Shown piece after piece: positions 56,667 to 64,000 of a DNA stretch of 64,000 nt. Under the pieces are notes generated by a model. That model ran no database searches and had not been told where the DNA came from. It was given only the letters and a program-made list of their open reading frames with translations. The position numbers and the translations under genes are program-made. Origin of the DNA: Oligoflexia bacterium (GTDB taxonomy: Bacteria > Bdellovibrionota_C > UBA2361 > JBGSMV01); assembly GCA_019694515.1 (NCBI GenBank), contig JAIBBU010000006.1, forward strand, positions 1 to 64,000, written 5' to 3'. Each line of letters begins with the position of its first letter. Position 1 is the first letter of the stretch.

Positions 56667-57152
56667 ATGGCGCATATCCCACCTTTGTCAGGCGCGAATC
56701 GGAGCGATCGCTCTTCTGCGTTACGCCCTTTGCCGAGGAACGAAGAGCTTTCCCTACCTACAGATGCCCCTCGGAATGGCACGGCCACGCGGGCTGAGAC
56801 TTTGGCGAGCGAGGCGATAAAAGCAATTCTGGGGAGAGATACAAGGGTTCATTTTATTGCCGAACCAGTGGAATTTACCTCTAACTTAGTGAATGCAACC
56901 GACTCAGGCGGGGTTGGGGTTGGCGCAGAATTAACTTCATCGGGGCACATTAAAATATTGATTGCTGTTCGTGCCGGGCGGGAACTCTTCTCCGACCTCG
57001 ATCGCCCGGAGCTTCCCGTGGGGCTGGTTACTGCGCTTCAAAGCCAGGGGCTTCAATTTGGCCGTGGAGATGCTCAAACAGAGGTAGAGGTTCCAGGCTC
57101 ACGTGGCCGTTCGTTCATCCGCAAACTGCACCTCTATTTCTCCGCGCTCTAA
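56667..57152 (+). CDS. Protein of unknown function, disordered N-terminus
   Basis: Codes for 161 residues. The first ~45 are Ser/Pro/Arg-rich and disordered; the rest is a compact alternating strand/helix domain ending in basic residues (RGRSFIRKLHLYF). No signal peptide or known family. A GGAGG ribosome site lies nine bases before the ATG and a promoter-like sequence precedes it, so it is probably a single-gene unit. It sits between the first RAYT repeat and the transposase. Confidence 0.55.
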   Translation: MAHIPPLSGANRSDRSSALRPLPRNEELSLPTDAPRNGTATRAETLASEAIKAILGRDTRVHFIAEPVEFTSNLVNATDSGGVGVGAELTSSGHIKILIAVRAGRELFSDLDRPELPVGLVTALQSQGLQFGRGDAQTEVEVPGSRGRSFIRKLHLYFSAL

Positions 57153-57180
57153 GGAGCCAAGTTCTTCGAAGTTTTTCGTA

Positions 57181-57196
57181 GAGCGCCATAGCGCTC
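57181..57196. terminator. Small hairpin after the 161-residue gene
   Basis: GAGCGC/GCGCTC with a CATA loop, 28 bases after the stop at 57152. No T tract follows, so termination is doubtful. Confidence 0.3.
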
Positions 57197-57306
57197 AAGC
57201 TGGTCGTTAGGAGCAGATGGGTTATCTGTGGGCTTTGATTGCGGATAACTGGTTGAATTCGAGTTGCTGCTTGGAGATGTAGATACACCTCTCCCCTTAA
57301 AGCGGC

Positions 57307-58224
57307 TTAACTCATTGTTTTTAGGTGCGCTATCGTCATGAGTTGAAAGGGTGTCAGGCGGGGCAAGCGATGCAGCGGAGGTTTAAAGCTGTGCTCCGGA
57401 AAAACAGCATCGACGCCGAGACGATAGCGCACTGATGCGATCCAATATGCTAAACGCCGTTGTCGAAGTGATTTTCGGAATTCACGAATTAGGAGCGGGG
57501 ATTTTGAGTAACAATGGGGACGCGGGCTGCTGGAAGAGGCAATTGGTTTTTCTCCGGGGGTCTGACTACGCACCGCTGACAAACCCAGGAACCCTTGATT
57601 GCGATCCTCTCTTGCTTTCACCAGGCTTGCTTGGCGTGCATTTAATAGCTCTTGCACGCGCGCCTTTCTTTCGACACCCGTCAGCCCCTCAAACTGAGGG
57701 AGAGGAGAAATCTTAAGTTTATGCGAGGTAACGGGATGTCCTTCCTCAGAGTAATGTCGAAAGCTGAATGTTCGGTCGCGCTCGTCGATACTGTGCTTAA
57801 AGGAATTCAGTCCGGACCATTCGGAACTGTCGGCGACGAGTCCATGCCGGGTGGGGTTGGTATTGATGTAGAGGAAGGCCTCCAGTAGATCATCTTCGCT
57901 GAGTACTGCCTGATCATCGTATCGTCTGCCCCAAAATTGACCGACTCGTTTGTGGTGCCAGTTGAGACGTCGGGCAATCTCTCGATTGACGTTCTCACAG
58001 AACTCATCTGTGTTTCCCTTCGGGGCTTTGATTAAAAGGTGAAAGTGGTTTCCCAGGAAGCAATAAGCGTATATTACGATCTCTAACAGCTCTTGATAGC
58101 GAGCGAGGACTCCCCCGACAAGTTTGGCAACATTGCTGGATGGCGTGAGCCAGAGGCGAGCCTCACTCGTACGAATCGTAATAAGCCGGTAAGTTTCCGG
58201 ATCTCGGTTGCGAATTGGTCGCAT
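57307..58224 (-). mobile_element. REP-associated tyrosine transposase (RAYT, Y1/IS200-like)
   Basis: Codes for 305 residues from the ATG at 58224. The HUH motif is in FLGNHFHLLIKAP, and the region around VGQFWGRRYDDQAVL carries the candidate catalytic Tyr, as in the Y1 transposase family; the rest matches RAYT proteins (NREIARRLNWHHKRVG, YINTNPTRHGLV). RAYTs act on single-stranded hairpins and are usually present once, linked to REP sequences rather than to full IS ends. A longer start at 58311 falls inside a perfect hairpin and is disfavoured. Two 19-bp repeats that may be its substrates lie at 56527 and 63778. Confidence 0.85.
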
Positions 58225-58288
58225 GACACTCGGTTGTTCGAGCGATCCGACCCAAAGTTTCCAAGAAAAAGGAAGCTGGTACCTAATA

Positions 58289-58318
58289 TTGGACGATGGA
58301 ATTCCTTCCATCGTCCAA
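58289..58318. repeat. Perfect 13-bp stem hairpin upstream of the RAYT gene
   Basis: TTGGACGATGGAA and TTCCATCGTCCAA flank a TTCC loop with no mismatch. It lies 65 bases before the RAYT start and eight bases after the stop of the Pro/Thr-linker gene. No T tract follows on either strand, so it may be a transposase recognition hairpin rather than a terminator. Confidence 0.7.
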
Positions 58319-58326
58319 TGGGGGGC

Positions 58327-60099
58327 TTATCGGCAGCGGCCGAAGGAGCCAATCTTGCCGCGGCGACGGACCGTTCCGTTGGAAGCTGCAGGCGAGAGAT
58401 TCGGGAGTAACAGATCGAGAGCCCCATCCCTGCCAATGCCGAGCACTTTGCGGTCGCTGCTCAGTATCAGGAATCGTTGAGCGAAGCTATTGTCGCTTAG
58501 CTGCACCGTTCCAGTAGTGAGATCTCGCAGGCGCGGAGCCGTAATGTTAACCACTGAGCCATCGAGCAGCGGACAGCTAATTTGACCGCGCTTGGTGTAG
58601 TAACAGAGGTCATCAGCGCCGTCTGCATTAACATCAGCGAAGGCAATTCCTGCCGCACGCCGGCTGAGTGCATCCACAGTTCGTTCCAGGCCTCCAGTCT
58701 TAAGATCGAAGACCGATAAGAAGAGCTTGGCTGAAGATGTACTTCCAGGGGCTCTGCTATGCAGCACATACAGCTTGTCAGACAACGAGGTGCCGTCGTT
58801 CAAGCACTGCACGAAACTGATCGAGCCCAAGGTTCTTAGCGAGATTGAACCGAGAGCTCCACTCTCAGAGCTTTCGAAGCTTAGGACGCGGCTCTTTAGC
58901 ACGGCCAAGTCATCGATATCATCGTTATCGACAGCGCAAACCATCGGGATACCGCCTCTTCGGCCAAAGAGCCGCGAGGTCGTTCCAGCATCAGAGCTGA
59001 TATCCCATTTCAGCAGTCCGCTAGCATCCGGCGATGTGATCGCCTTCTCAAGCTTAACGCTGGAATCGCTCTCGGGGATGAAGTTACCCAAAACTAAGTG
59101 TTCTTTTCTTCCCAGTTCCACGATTTCCTGGCTTCCGGAAGGATCGTGAATTTCGACTGTATTTCCGGCACTTCCTGCTCTCTCGAGCACAATCGCGGAC
59201 GCACTGGATGAAGAGCTGTTGCACTTCGAACGAACCTTGGCCAGGGGGCCCGACGGAGTCGCAGTAGCTGTCGCCGTAGCAGTCGGTCCAGCAATAGTAG
59301 GTGTAATCGTTACTCCTGGAGTTGGTGTAGCGGTACGCGTTACCGTAGCGGTTCCAGTGCGCGTTGCAGTCGGGGTCGCCGTGCGTGTTGGGGTTAAGGT
59401 CGGACTCGGTTGCACGCTGCTGGTCGGAGTAGCAGTTCCCGTCGGGGTTCTAGTAGGTGTGGCGCTGGCTGTCGCGGTCGCTGTCCCAGTAGGAGTCGCG
59501 GTGCGTGTCCCAGTCGGCGTGGCGGTCGCTGTACGGGTAGCAGTCGCGCTTGCCGTAGCCGTTGCAGTAGCGGTCGCAGTGCGTGTCGCCGTTGCAGTCG
59601 CCGTCCGTGTCGCCGTACCAGTGGCGGTTGCGGTTGAAGTTGCAGTCGCAGTCGGCGTGCGGGTCGCCGTCGCGGTAGCTGTACGCGTCGCTGTAGGGGT
59701 TGCGGTCGGCGTTACGGTCGGAACAATCGGTGTGTTAGTTCTAGTCGGCGTCGCGGTTGGAGTGCTGGAGCGCTTATCGATCGCTACTTCATTTGAAAAT
59801 GCACTTACGTTACCGGAGGTATCTTTGGCGCGAACTGCCCAATAGGTAATGATGCCGGCAGTCGGTGATACGGTCTGGCACACTGGGTCTGTGCCGGAGT
59901 CCGAAACTGTTACGCAGTTTGCGTAGCTGCCTTGTGTGGTGCCGGAGCACAGGTCGTATCCTGCCAAGTCATTTGAAAGGCGTGAGGAGGCTCCATCCCA
60001 GCAAAGCACTTCTGCGAAAGCTGCATTACATGTAAGTCCTAGAGCCGAGAAAATGACTAGAAGGGTCGTCCTTCTAAGTGTTGTAAAAACCAGACACAT
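58327..60099 (-). CDS. Secreted protein with a long Pro/Thr/Ala linker
   Basis: Codes for 590 residues: signal peptide ([17 protein letters not shown]), a small Cys-containing domain ending [22 protein letters not shown] that looks fibronectin type III-like (about 30-107), a low-complexity Pro/Thr/Ala/Arg linker (about 111-285), and a C-terminal region (about 290-590) with [13 protein letters not shown] and [12 protein letters not shown]. These are FG-GAP/VCBS-type Asp-rich loops of a beta-propeller. It is probably surface or extracellular. GAGGAG ribosome site. It is a candidate cargo for the T2SS, by inference only. Confidence 0.75.
   Translation of the reverse strand: MCLVFTTLRRTTLLVIFSALGLTCNAAFAEVLCWDGASSRLSNDLAGYDLCSGTTQGSYANCVTVSDSGTDPVCQTVSPTAGIITYWAVRAKDTSGNVSAFSNEVAIDKRSSTPTATPTRTNTPIVPTVTPTATPTATRTATATATRTPTATATSTATATGTATRTATATATRTATATATATASATATRTATATPTGTRTATPTGTATATASATPTRTPTGTATPTSSVQPSPTLTPTRTATPTATRTGTATVTRTATPTPGVTITPTIAGPTATATATATPSGPLAKVRSKCNSSSSSASAIVLERAGSAGNTVEIHDPSGSQEIVELGRKEHLVLGNFIPESDSSVKLEKAITSPDASGLLKWDISSDAGTTSRLFGRRGGIPMVCAVDNDDIDDLAVLKSRVLSFESSESGALGSISLRTLGSISFVQCLNDGTSLSDKLYVLHSRAPGSTSSAKLFLSVFDLKTGGLERTVDALSRRAAGIAFADVNADGADDLCYYTKRGQISCPLLDGSVVNITAPRLRDLTTGTVQLSDNSFAQRFLILSSDRKVLGIGRDGALDLLLPNLSPAASNGTVRRRGKIGSFGRCR
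59245..59769 (-). repeat. Imperfect Thr/Ala/Pro/Arg codon repeats
   Basis: About 175 codons of short ACN-GCN-ACN and ACN-CCN/CGN units, mostly in 6- or 12-base steps, coding for the linker. Unit lengths are multiples of three, so slippage would change linker length without breaking the frame. Long open frames on the other strand here are a side effect. Confidence 0.85.
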
Positions 60100-60365
60100 C
60101 TTATTTACCCTCTCCTCAACCGTTCAAAACGACTAAAAAAAAATCAGCGATGGAATGAGGAGCAAGGCCTGTGCCAAATCGAAACTTTGTTTGGCCTAGG
60201 GGGGTAACTTAAAGCGCAATAAGGGCTTTTATTCTTTTAGGTGAAGCTGGGGCTTTAGGGTTGATTGTGTCGTGCGGTACCCTTTTGGATAGGGATCTGT
60301 TCCTAAAGTCATAGCCCTTCATCGGACGATAACTATATGGGGCTAAGGTATAGGAAAAACTCGGA

Positions 60366-61313
60366 ATGAGTGCGATTGACGAGCTTGCGTGGGAGCTAGC
60401 ACAGCGCTGCGCAGCTGCACTTGGAACCGCACCCGGATACCTCACGGAAGCTGTCCGGGGAATACGTAATGCGGTCAAACTTTTCTCGGGGCGACCCGGC
60501 GACGATCTGCAGAGCGCAGTCTTCGGGGTGGCCGCTAGAATCTTTAAAGGCAGCGCCAGCTACCGCGGCGCGCTCTATCTCGCGGCCAGCGAATACTATC
60601 CCGATCGCCTAGAGGCCTTGCCGCACTGCTCCCTAAGAGAATTGGTGGCGCTCTTTTCACCTGAAGAAATGAATTCAATCATCGCGCTCGTCTATTTGAC
60701 AAAAAAAGTGTCGATGCTTTGTGACGATTCGGAATGGAAAATATTGGAGCCACGCCTGCGGAAAGAGTTGGCGCTCGGTCGTCTCCTAGGCCAAAAAATA
60801 GGACGGATTGGCACCGGAGCGGGAATGCTGCTAGGTGCGAGTAATGGTCTAGCGCTTGGACTAATAGCATCTTTTGAACTCAAGCCATTTAAGGAATACC
60901 GCAGATATCTCGGTGCACAGAATTTATATTCCGACTTGGACTTTGAACTGGAAAAATTCGGAACGACTCATGTTCATATAGCTTCGCGCATCATGCAAAA
61001 TCATTCCTTTGGATTGGAGGTCGCCTCCGGTATAGCCGCACCATTGCTGCCAAAACTTGAGTCTGATCATGCCTCAGCCTGTTGGAGAGAGTGCTCCAGA
61101 TTGCTAGCAATGATTTCACTAAAGCAGAGCTTCGACACACGGGAGGAGATCAATCTGGAGCTGCTAGGGTTGGAGCGTGGCAATCTTGACGCACTTGCCT
61201 CCGACGTCGCAGATATCTTCGCATCTGCAGAGTCCTCCAGTTGGCTCTTGAGGCAAAAAGACGAATATGAATCGATTTCGGCTCGAATTACTGAGGGTAA
61301 GGAGCAGTTATGA
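60366..61313 (+). CDS. HDOD-like signalling protein
   Basis: Codes for 315 residues. The middle (about 120-225) follows the HDOD pattern: LEPRLRKELALGRLLGQKIG, then GLALGLIASFELKPF and later FELEKFGTTHVHIASRIMQNHSF, where active HD enzymes would have metal-binding residues. It is cytosolic. An AGGAA site precedes the ATG, and the stop overlaps the following receiver gene by four bases (ATGA), so the pair is co-translated. The 266 bp before it (60100-60365) hold a weak hairpin (GCCAAA/TTTGGC, 60173-60195) and no gene. Pairing with a receiver suggests phosphorylation-controlled signalling. Confidence 0.62.
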   Translation: MSAIDELAWELAQRCAAALGTAPGYLTEAVRGIRNAVKLFSGRPGDDLQSAVFGVAARIFKGSASYRGALYLAASEYYPDRLEALPHCSLRELVALFSPEEMNSIIALVYLTKKVSMLCDDSEWKILEPRLRKELALGRLLGQKIGRIGTGAGMLLGASNGLALGLIASFELKPFKEYRRYLGAQNLYSDLDFELEKFGTTHVHIASRIMQNHSFGLEVASGIAAPLLPKLESDHASACWRECSRLLAMISLKQSFDTREEINLELLGLERGNLDALASDVADIFASAESSSWLLRQKDEYESISARITEGKEQL

Positions 61314-61714
61314 GGATACTGATTGCTGAGGACGAAATTATAAGTCGAGAGCTGTTGATTCGGCTACTAACACCCTACGGCAAATGCGATGCCGTTGCTA
61401 ATGGACAGCTCGCCGTCGAGGCATTCAACCAAGCTCTAGACTCTGGCGAGCCGTACAGCCTGGTCTGCTTAGATATTTTAATGCCAGAGCTGGACGGCCT
61501 CGAAGTTCTGAATGCGATTCGCTCGAGTGAGCGGGAGCACGGCATTGATGAAGAGCAAAAAGCTGCACGTGTAATTATAACCACCGCGCTTAATGATCAG
61601 GAGCATTTTGTGAAAGCGCACTGTGGAGGCTCGCAGTGGTACGTAACGAAGCCGATCAAGCGCAATGAACTGCTCGAAGCTATTCAGGACCTGGGCCTAG
61701 TCAAGAAACTCTAA
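61310..61714 (+). CDS. Single-domain response regulator (CheY-like)
   Basis: Codes for 134 residues, one receiver domain and no output domain. Acidic residues 7-9 (AEDE), phosphorylated Asp55 (LVCLDILMPELDG), Thr91/92 (IITTALND) and Lys114 (YVTKPI) are all in place. It is co-translated with the HDOD gene upstream. No histidine kinase is nearby, so its kinase is distant; the NtrY-like kinase at 23444 is a candidate by numbers only. Confidence 0.93.
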   Translation: MRILIAEDEIISRELLIRLLTPYGKCDAVANGQLAVEAFNQALDSGEPYSLVCLDILMPELDGLEVLNAIRSSEREHGIDEEQKAARVIITTALNDQEHFVKAHCGGSQWYVTKPIKRNELLEAIQDLGLVKKL

Positions 61715-61732
61715 CACGCATGCGATCGTGCT

Positions 61733-62155
61733 CTATCTTCGCGCGTGTGAGCCCATCGCGAGGAGGGCCGCTAAGGCCTCATCAATCTTTTCCTCTGTGA
61801 GGGGACGCCTCAATGTCAAATCCGAGGTACCTTCCGTAACTTCAGGATTACCCACTATCAGACAGCGTCCACTGTGCGTGGGGGCGATGATGGAGTAATA
61901 AGCGGGCTCGGTGATTACAAGGCTGTCGCGGTCCAGTTCCACGATACTTCCCAATACCTGAACTGGGATGCCCCGGGCTCGAAGGAGTGCTGCAAAGATA
62001 CTCGTCACCCCCTGGTCTAGAAAGCATAACGAGACGTTCGCGAAGTCATGGGTATTCGCTGGCGTAATCTTCTTTTCGGTGTCATCCGATCGCATCGATA
62101 TATTTGATGACGGTTTGCGGCCGAAAGCTTTCAAAAATAAAGGCAATTGAAGCAA
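61733..62155 (-). CDS. Degenerate receiver-like protein (tentative)
   Basis: Codes for up to 140 residues from a TTG at 62155; an ATG at 62095 would give 120. After ~35 polar residues the order of strands and helices resembles a receiver: NVSLCFLD, helix TSIFAALLRARGI, LVITEP, RCLIVGNP and LRRPLTEEKIDEALAALLA, the last recalling the Lys-Pro helix-5 region of receivers but with Arg for Lys. The usual Asp is not found; a Glu (ITEP) is near that place. It lies opposite and immediately downstream of a real receiver gene. The family is not proven. Confidence 0.45.
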   Translation of the reverse strand: MLQLPLFLKAFGRKPSSNISMRSDDTEKKITPANTHDFANVSLCFLDQGVTSIFAALLRARGIPVQVLGSIVELDRDSLVITEPAYYSIIAPTHSGRCLIVGNPEVTEGTSDLTLRRPLTEEKIDEALAALLAMGSHARR

Positions 62156-62258
62156 TAGCTTGGACCTAGGCGCAGACGATCAGATATTCCTGGGACAGGA
62201 CAAGCACGCCTCAAATCTGTATAGTAAGTTCGATCTTTAAACTGAGCGCTAACTTCAA

Positions 62259-63746
62259 ATGCTTAAAGAAAACTGGCGATCCATCGCTCGTATCGAGCGG
62301 GTAGCAGATTTTCTGCTAATTGTAGGGGTTTTCTTCGTCACCTATTACGGACGAGCCTCACTGCTATACTGGAATCAGCGCTTAGGTTGGCATCTCCAGT
62401 TTGGCGGCGAGCGCTTGGCACCGTTGAAGGACTATTTCATCGTCCTGGTAGTGGCTCTTGTGGGTTACCTCGCTACCCTGAACATCTTGGGCGCATACGG
62501 CAGCATGCGTCTGAGTTCGAGCTGGCGAATTCTGCGGCTCTCCGTGCTGAGTTCTTTGATAGTCTTCATGCTGCTGGCGGCCACGCTTTTTATTTTGAAG
62601 GTGGACCTGAGCCGCAGCTTTGTTGTCATGTTTTGCGTGCTGGCGACGCTTTCGATTACGGCCGAACGCTTTCTGGTCCTTGAGTTTCTTAGATTTTGGC
62701 GCCGCCGCGGGCGCAACTTCCGCAATATCATTATTGCTGGGAGCGGCGAGCAGGCAGTGCGCATGGCGATTGAGATTCATGGCCGACCTGAATTAGGGCT
62801 GCGAATTTTCGGTTTCGCCGATCTCAGCACGGATACCGGAGGCGCCAAATTTGCCGAGTTACGCGCGGCGCTGCGCCGCGCCGGGGTGCAGCGCATCGGA
62901 CGGCTGATTGAGGGAACCAGACAGCTCGAATCAGTTGTGCGCGAGAATCCGATTGACGAGGTAATCTTTACTGATCTGACCGAGGTGCTTCCCAAGGTGG
63001 AGGAAATGGTACTGCTCTGTGCGGAGCAGGGGATTCGCTCCACCATCGCCGCCGACCTGTTTAGCATCGGACTGGTCAAGTCCGGAATAAGTTATTTTGG
63101 CTCAATGCCCTTGATTCACTTTCAGACTCCCCCGGGAGATCGTTGGGAGCTGGCGCTCAAACGATCGATTGATGTGATGCTTTCCGGGTTGATCTTGCTT
63201 CTGATCTTCCCACTCTTGCTTATTATTTGGGTGAGCATCCGCTTCGGCTCTCGTGGACCGGCGATTTTTTCTCAAACCCGGGTCGGTCTGAACGGCCGTC
63301 ACTTCACCATGTATAAATTCCGTTCGATGCGAGTGGATGCTGAGAAGGAGCTACAGACCCTGCTCAGTCAAAATGAGATGCAGGGACCAGTCTTCAAACT
63401 CAGCGACGATCCAAGGATTACACCAATCGGCCGTTTGATGCGCCGCTATAGTCTTGATGAGCTACCGCAGCTCTGGAACGTCTTTCGCGGCGATATGAGT
63501 TTGGTAGGTCCGCGCCCACCGGTGCCCGGCGAGGTGTCGATGTATGAGAGAAAGGATCGCAGACGCCTTTCCATGCGCCCCGGAATGACCTGTATTTGGC
63601 AGGTTAGTGGGCGCAATGAGATCAGAGATTTCAGTTCTTGGGTCAAATTGGACCTCGAATACATCGATAACTGGTCGCTCTCGCTAGATTTTATGCTCCT
63701 TTTTCGCACCATCCCGGCAGTCCTTTTCGGACATGGAGCGAGGTAA
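62259..63746 (+). CDS. Exopolysaccharide initiating sugar-phosphate transferase (polyprenyl-phosphate type)
   Basis: Codes for 495 residues: four to five N-terminal membrane helices (about 15-155), a Rossmann/CoA-binding-like domain (about 165-280: [18 protein letters not shown]), then a helix and the bacterial sugar transferase domain (about 310-490) with [21 protein letters not shown], the conserved [26 protein letters not shown] and WQVSGRN. It moves a sugar phosphate onto undecaprenyl phosphate to start capsule or exopolysaccharide synthesis. Other glycan genes may follow outside the window. Confidence 0.93.
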   Translation: MLKENWRSIARIERVADFLLIVGVFFVTYYGRASLLYWNQRLGWHLQFGGERLAPLKDYFIVLVVALVGYLATLNILGAYGSMRLSSSWRILRLSVLSSLIVFMLLAATLFILKVDLSRSFVVMFCVLATLSITAERFLVLEFLRFWRRRGRNFRNIIIAGSGEQAVRMAIEIHGRPELGLRIFGFADLSTDTGGAKFAELRAALRRAGVQRIGRLIEGTRQLESVVRENPIDEVIFTDLTEVLPKVEEMVLLCAEQGIRSTIAADLFSIGLVKSGISYFGSMPLIHFQTPPGDRWELALKRSIDVMLSGLILLLIFPLLLIIWVSIRFGSRGPAIFSQTRVGLNGRHFTMYKFRSMRVDAEKELQTLLSQNEMQGPVFKLSDDPRITPIGRLMRRYSLDELPQLWNVFRGDMSLVGPRPPVPGEVSMYERKDRRRLSMRPGMTCIWQVSGRNEIRDFSSWVKLDLEYIDNWSLSLDFMLLFRTIPAVLFGHGAR

Positions 63747-63777
63747 CCCTCTGTAACCATTCAAATCCTGAACTTTG

Positions 63778-63796
63778 CAACAGGTACCTGGCACCT
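63778..63796 (+). repeat. RAYT-associated repeat, copy 2
   Basis: CAACAGGTACCTGGCACCT, 18 of 19 bases identical to the copy at 56527. It lies 32 bases after the sugar-transferase stop and is followed by a partial second GGCACC unit (63803-63808). Confidence 0.65.
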
Positions 63797-63899
63797 TTTG
63801 CGGCACCTTTTGCGAAAGCTTTAGTTCTCAGGGGAGGAGGTCGATAGAGGATATAACGGCTCCGCCCCGATCCCGCCGTATACATTTAGGCGTAGTCGT

Positions 63900-64000
63900 A
63901 TGACTCTGAAAGTACTTAGAACCGGGGCGAGTGATTCAGCCCAATCTCAACAGAACAGATCCGCCGCATCTTCTGCCCAAACTGGTCAGCAGAATCAGGC
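63900..64000 (+). CDS. N-terminal part of an unknown protein (cut by the window end)
   Basis: An ATG at 63900 opens a frame of at least 33 residues, rich in Ser, Gln, Ala and Asn, that runs off the edge. Only a weak ribosome site is present. A polar disordered start of this kind is also seen in the genes at 27006 and 56667. No family can be named from this much. Confidence 0.35.
   Translation, partial: MTLKVLRTGASDSAQSQQNRSAASSAQTGQQNQ

Noticed and set aside
58225..58311. Longer start of the RAYT gene at 58311
   Set aside because: The extra 29 residues lie across the perfect hairpin and do not resemble the family N-terminus; the ATG at 58224 fits better.
59219..59845. 208-residue Val/Ala/Gly frame on the plus strand
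   Set aside because: It is the antisense of the Pro/Thr codon repeat; repeats of this kind keep all frames open.
60100..60365. Leader before the HDOD gene considered as a cyclic di-GMP riboswitch
   Set aside because: I could not find the conserved GEMM core; only a weak 6-bp hairpin is present.
1..64000. CRISPR arrays, tRNA or rRNA genes, phage genes
   Set aside because: No regularly spaced direct repeats, no T-loop or rRNA signatures and no phage structural proteins were seen on either strand by eye; a tool-based scan could still find a missed tRNA.

Overview
The window is a gene-dense chromosomal stretch from a Gram-negative (diderm) bacterium. Evidence for an outer membrane: a Pal lipoprotein, a BamD-type lipoprotein, a periplasmic HtrA/Do protease, a bifunctional PBP1B-type penicillin-binding protein and a nearly complete type II secretion (T2SS) cluster. 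The mix of DUF4390 plus NtrY-like kinase, HDOD signalling proteins, methylcrotonyl-CoA carboxylase, a fused branched-chain/pyruvate E1 dehydrogenase and a REP-associated transposase fits a proteobacterial or deltaproteobacterial-grade lineage. No rRNA, tRNA or decisive marker is present, so the phylum is inference. No prophage, CRISPR array or plasmid backbone was seen.

Layout. 1-1 kb: an ilvE remnant behind a small proline-rich gene. 1-7 kb: an HDOD regulator, a hairpin- and repeat-rich gap, then a carboxylase pair (mccA-like/mccB-like). 7-18 kb: housekeeping genes (PPTase, EVE protein, methionine aminopeptidase, M3 peptidase coupled to HtrA, CorA), a GNAT-like gene and a three-gene unit coding for an ATP-grasp ligase, an inactive transglutaminase/7TM protein and a retropepsin-like protease. 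18-26 kb: PBP1B, ruvAB, DUF4390 and an NtrY-like kinase without NtrX. 26-33 kb: a hydrolase, a membrane protein, a cytosolic LysM protein, fbp, and a divergent LivJ-type binding protein/TrmB-like regulator pair with a readable double promoter. 32-47 kb: the T2SS operon, transcribed leftwards as C-D-E-F-G-H-I-J-L-M-N, with no gspK. It is preceded by a BamD-like lipoprotein and followed by a membrane-anchored coiled-coil protein. 47-57 kb: dxs, pal, M20 peptidase, rarA and a fused E1 dehydrogenase among small orphan genes. 56-64 kb (accessory): a RAYT transposase with two matching 19-bp repeats nearby, a secreted protein with a long Pro/Thr linker, an HDOD/receiver pair opposite a degenerate receiver-like protein, an exopolysaccharide initiating sugar transferase, and a partial gene at the edge.

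How it fits together. The T2SS, BamD, Pal, HtrA and PBP1B genes form an envelope and secretion theme. The secreted Pro/Thr-linker protein is a possible export cargo. The 60-64 kb block looks like signalling next to exopolysaccharide synthesis. Several genes code for proteins with disordered N-termini, no signal peptide and strong ribosome binding sites; their function is unknown. The least explained items are a five-hairpin array after the carboxylase operon, a 61-bp dispersed repeat that supplies the end of the M3 peptidase gene, the missing gspK, and the degenerate receiver.
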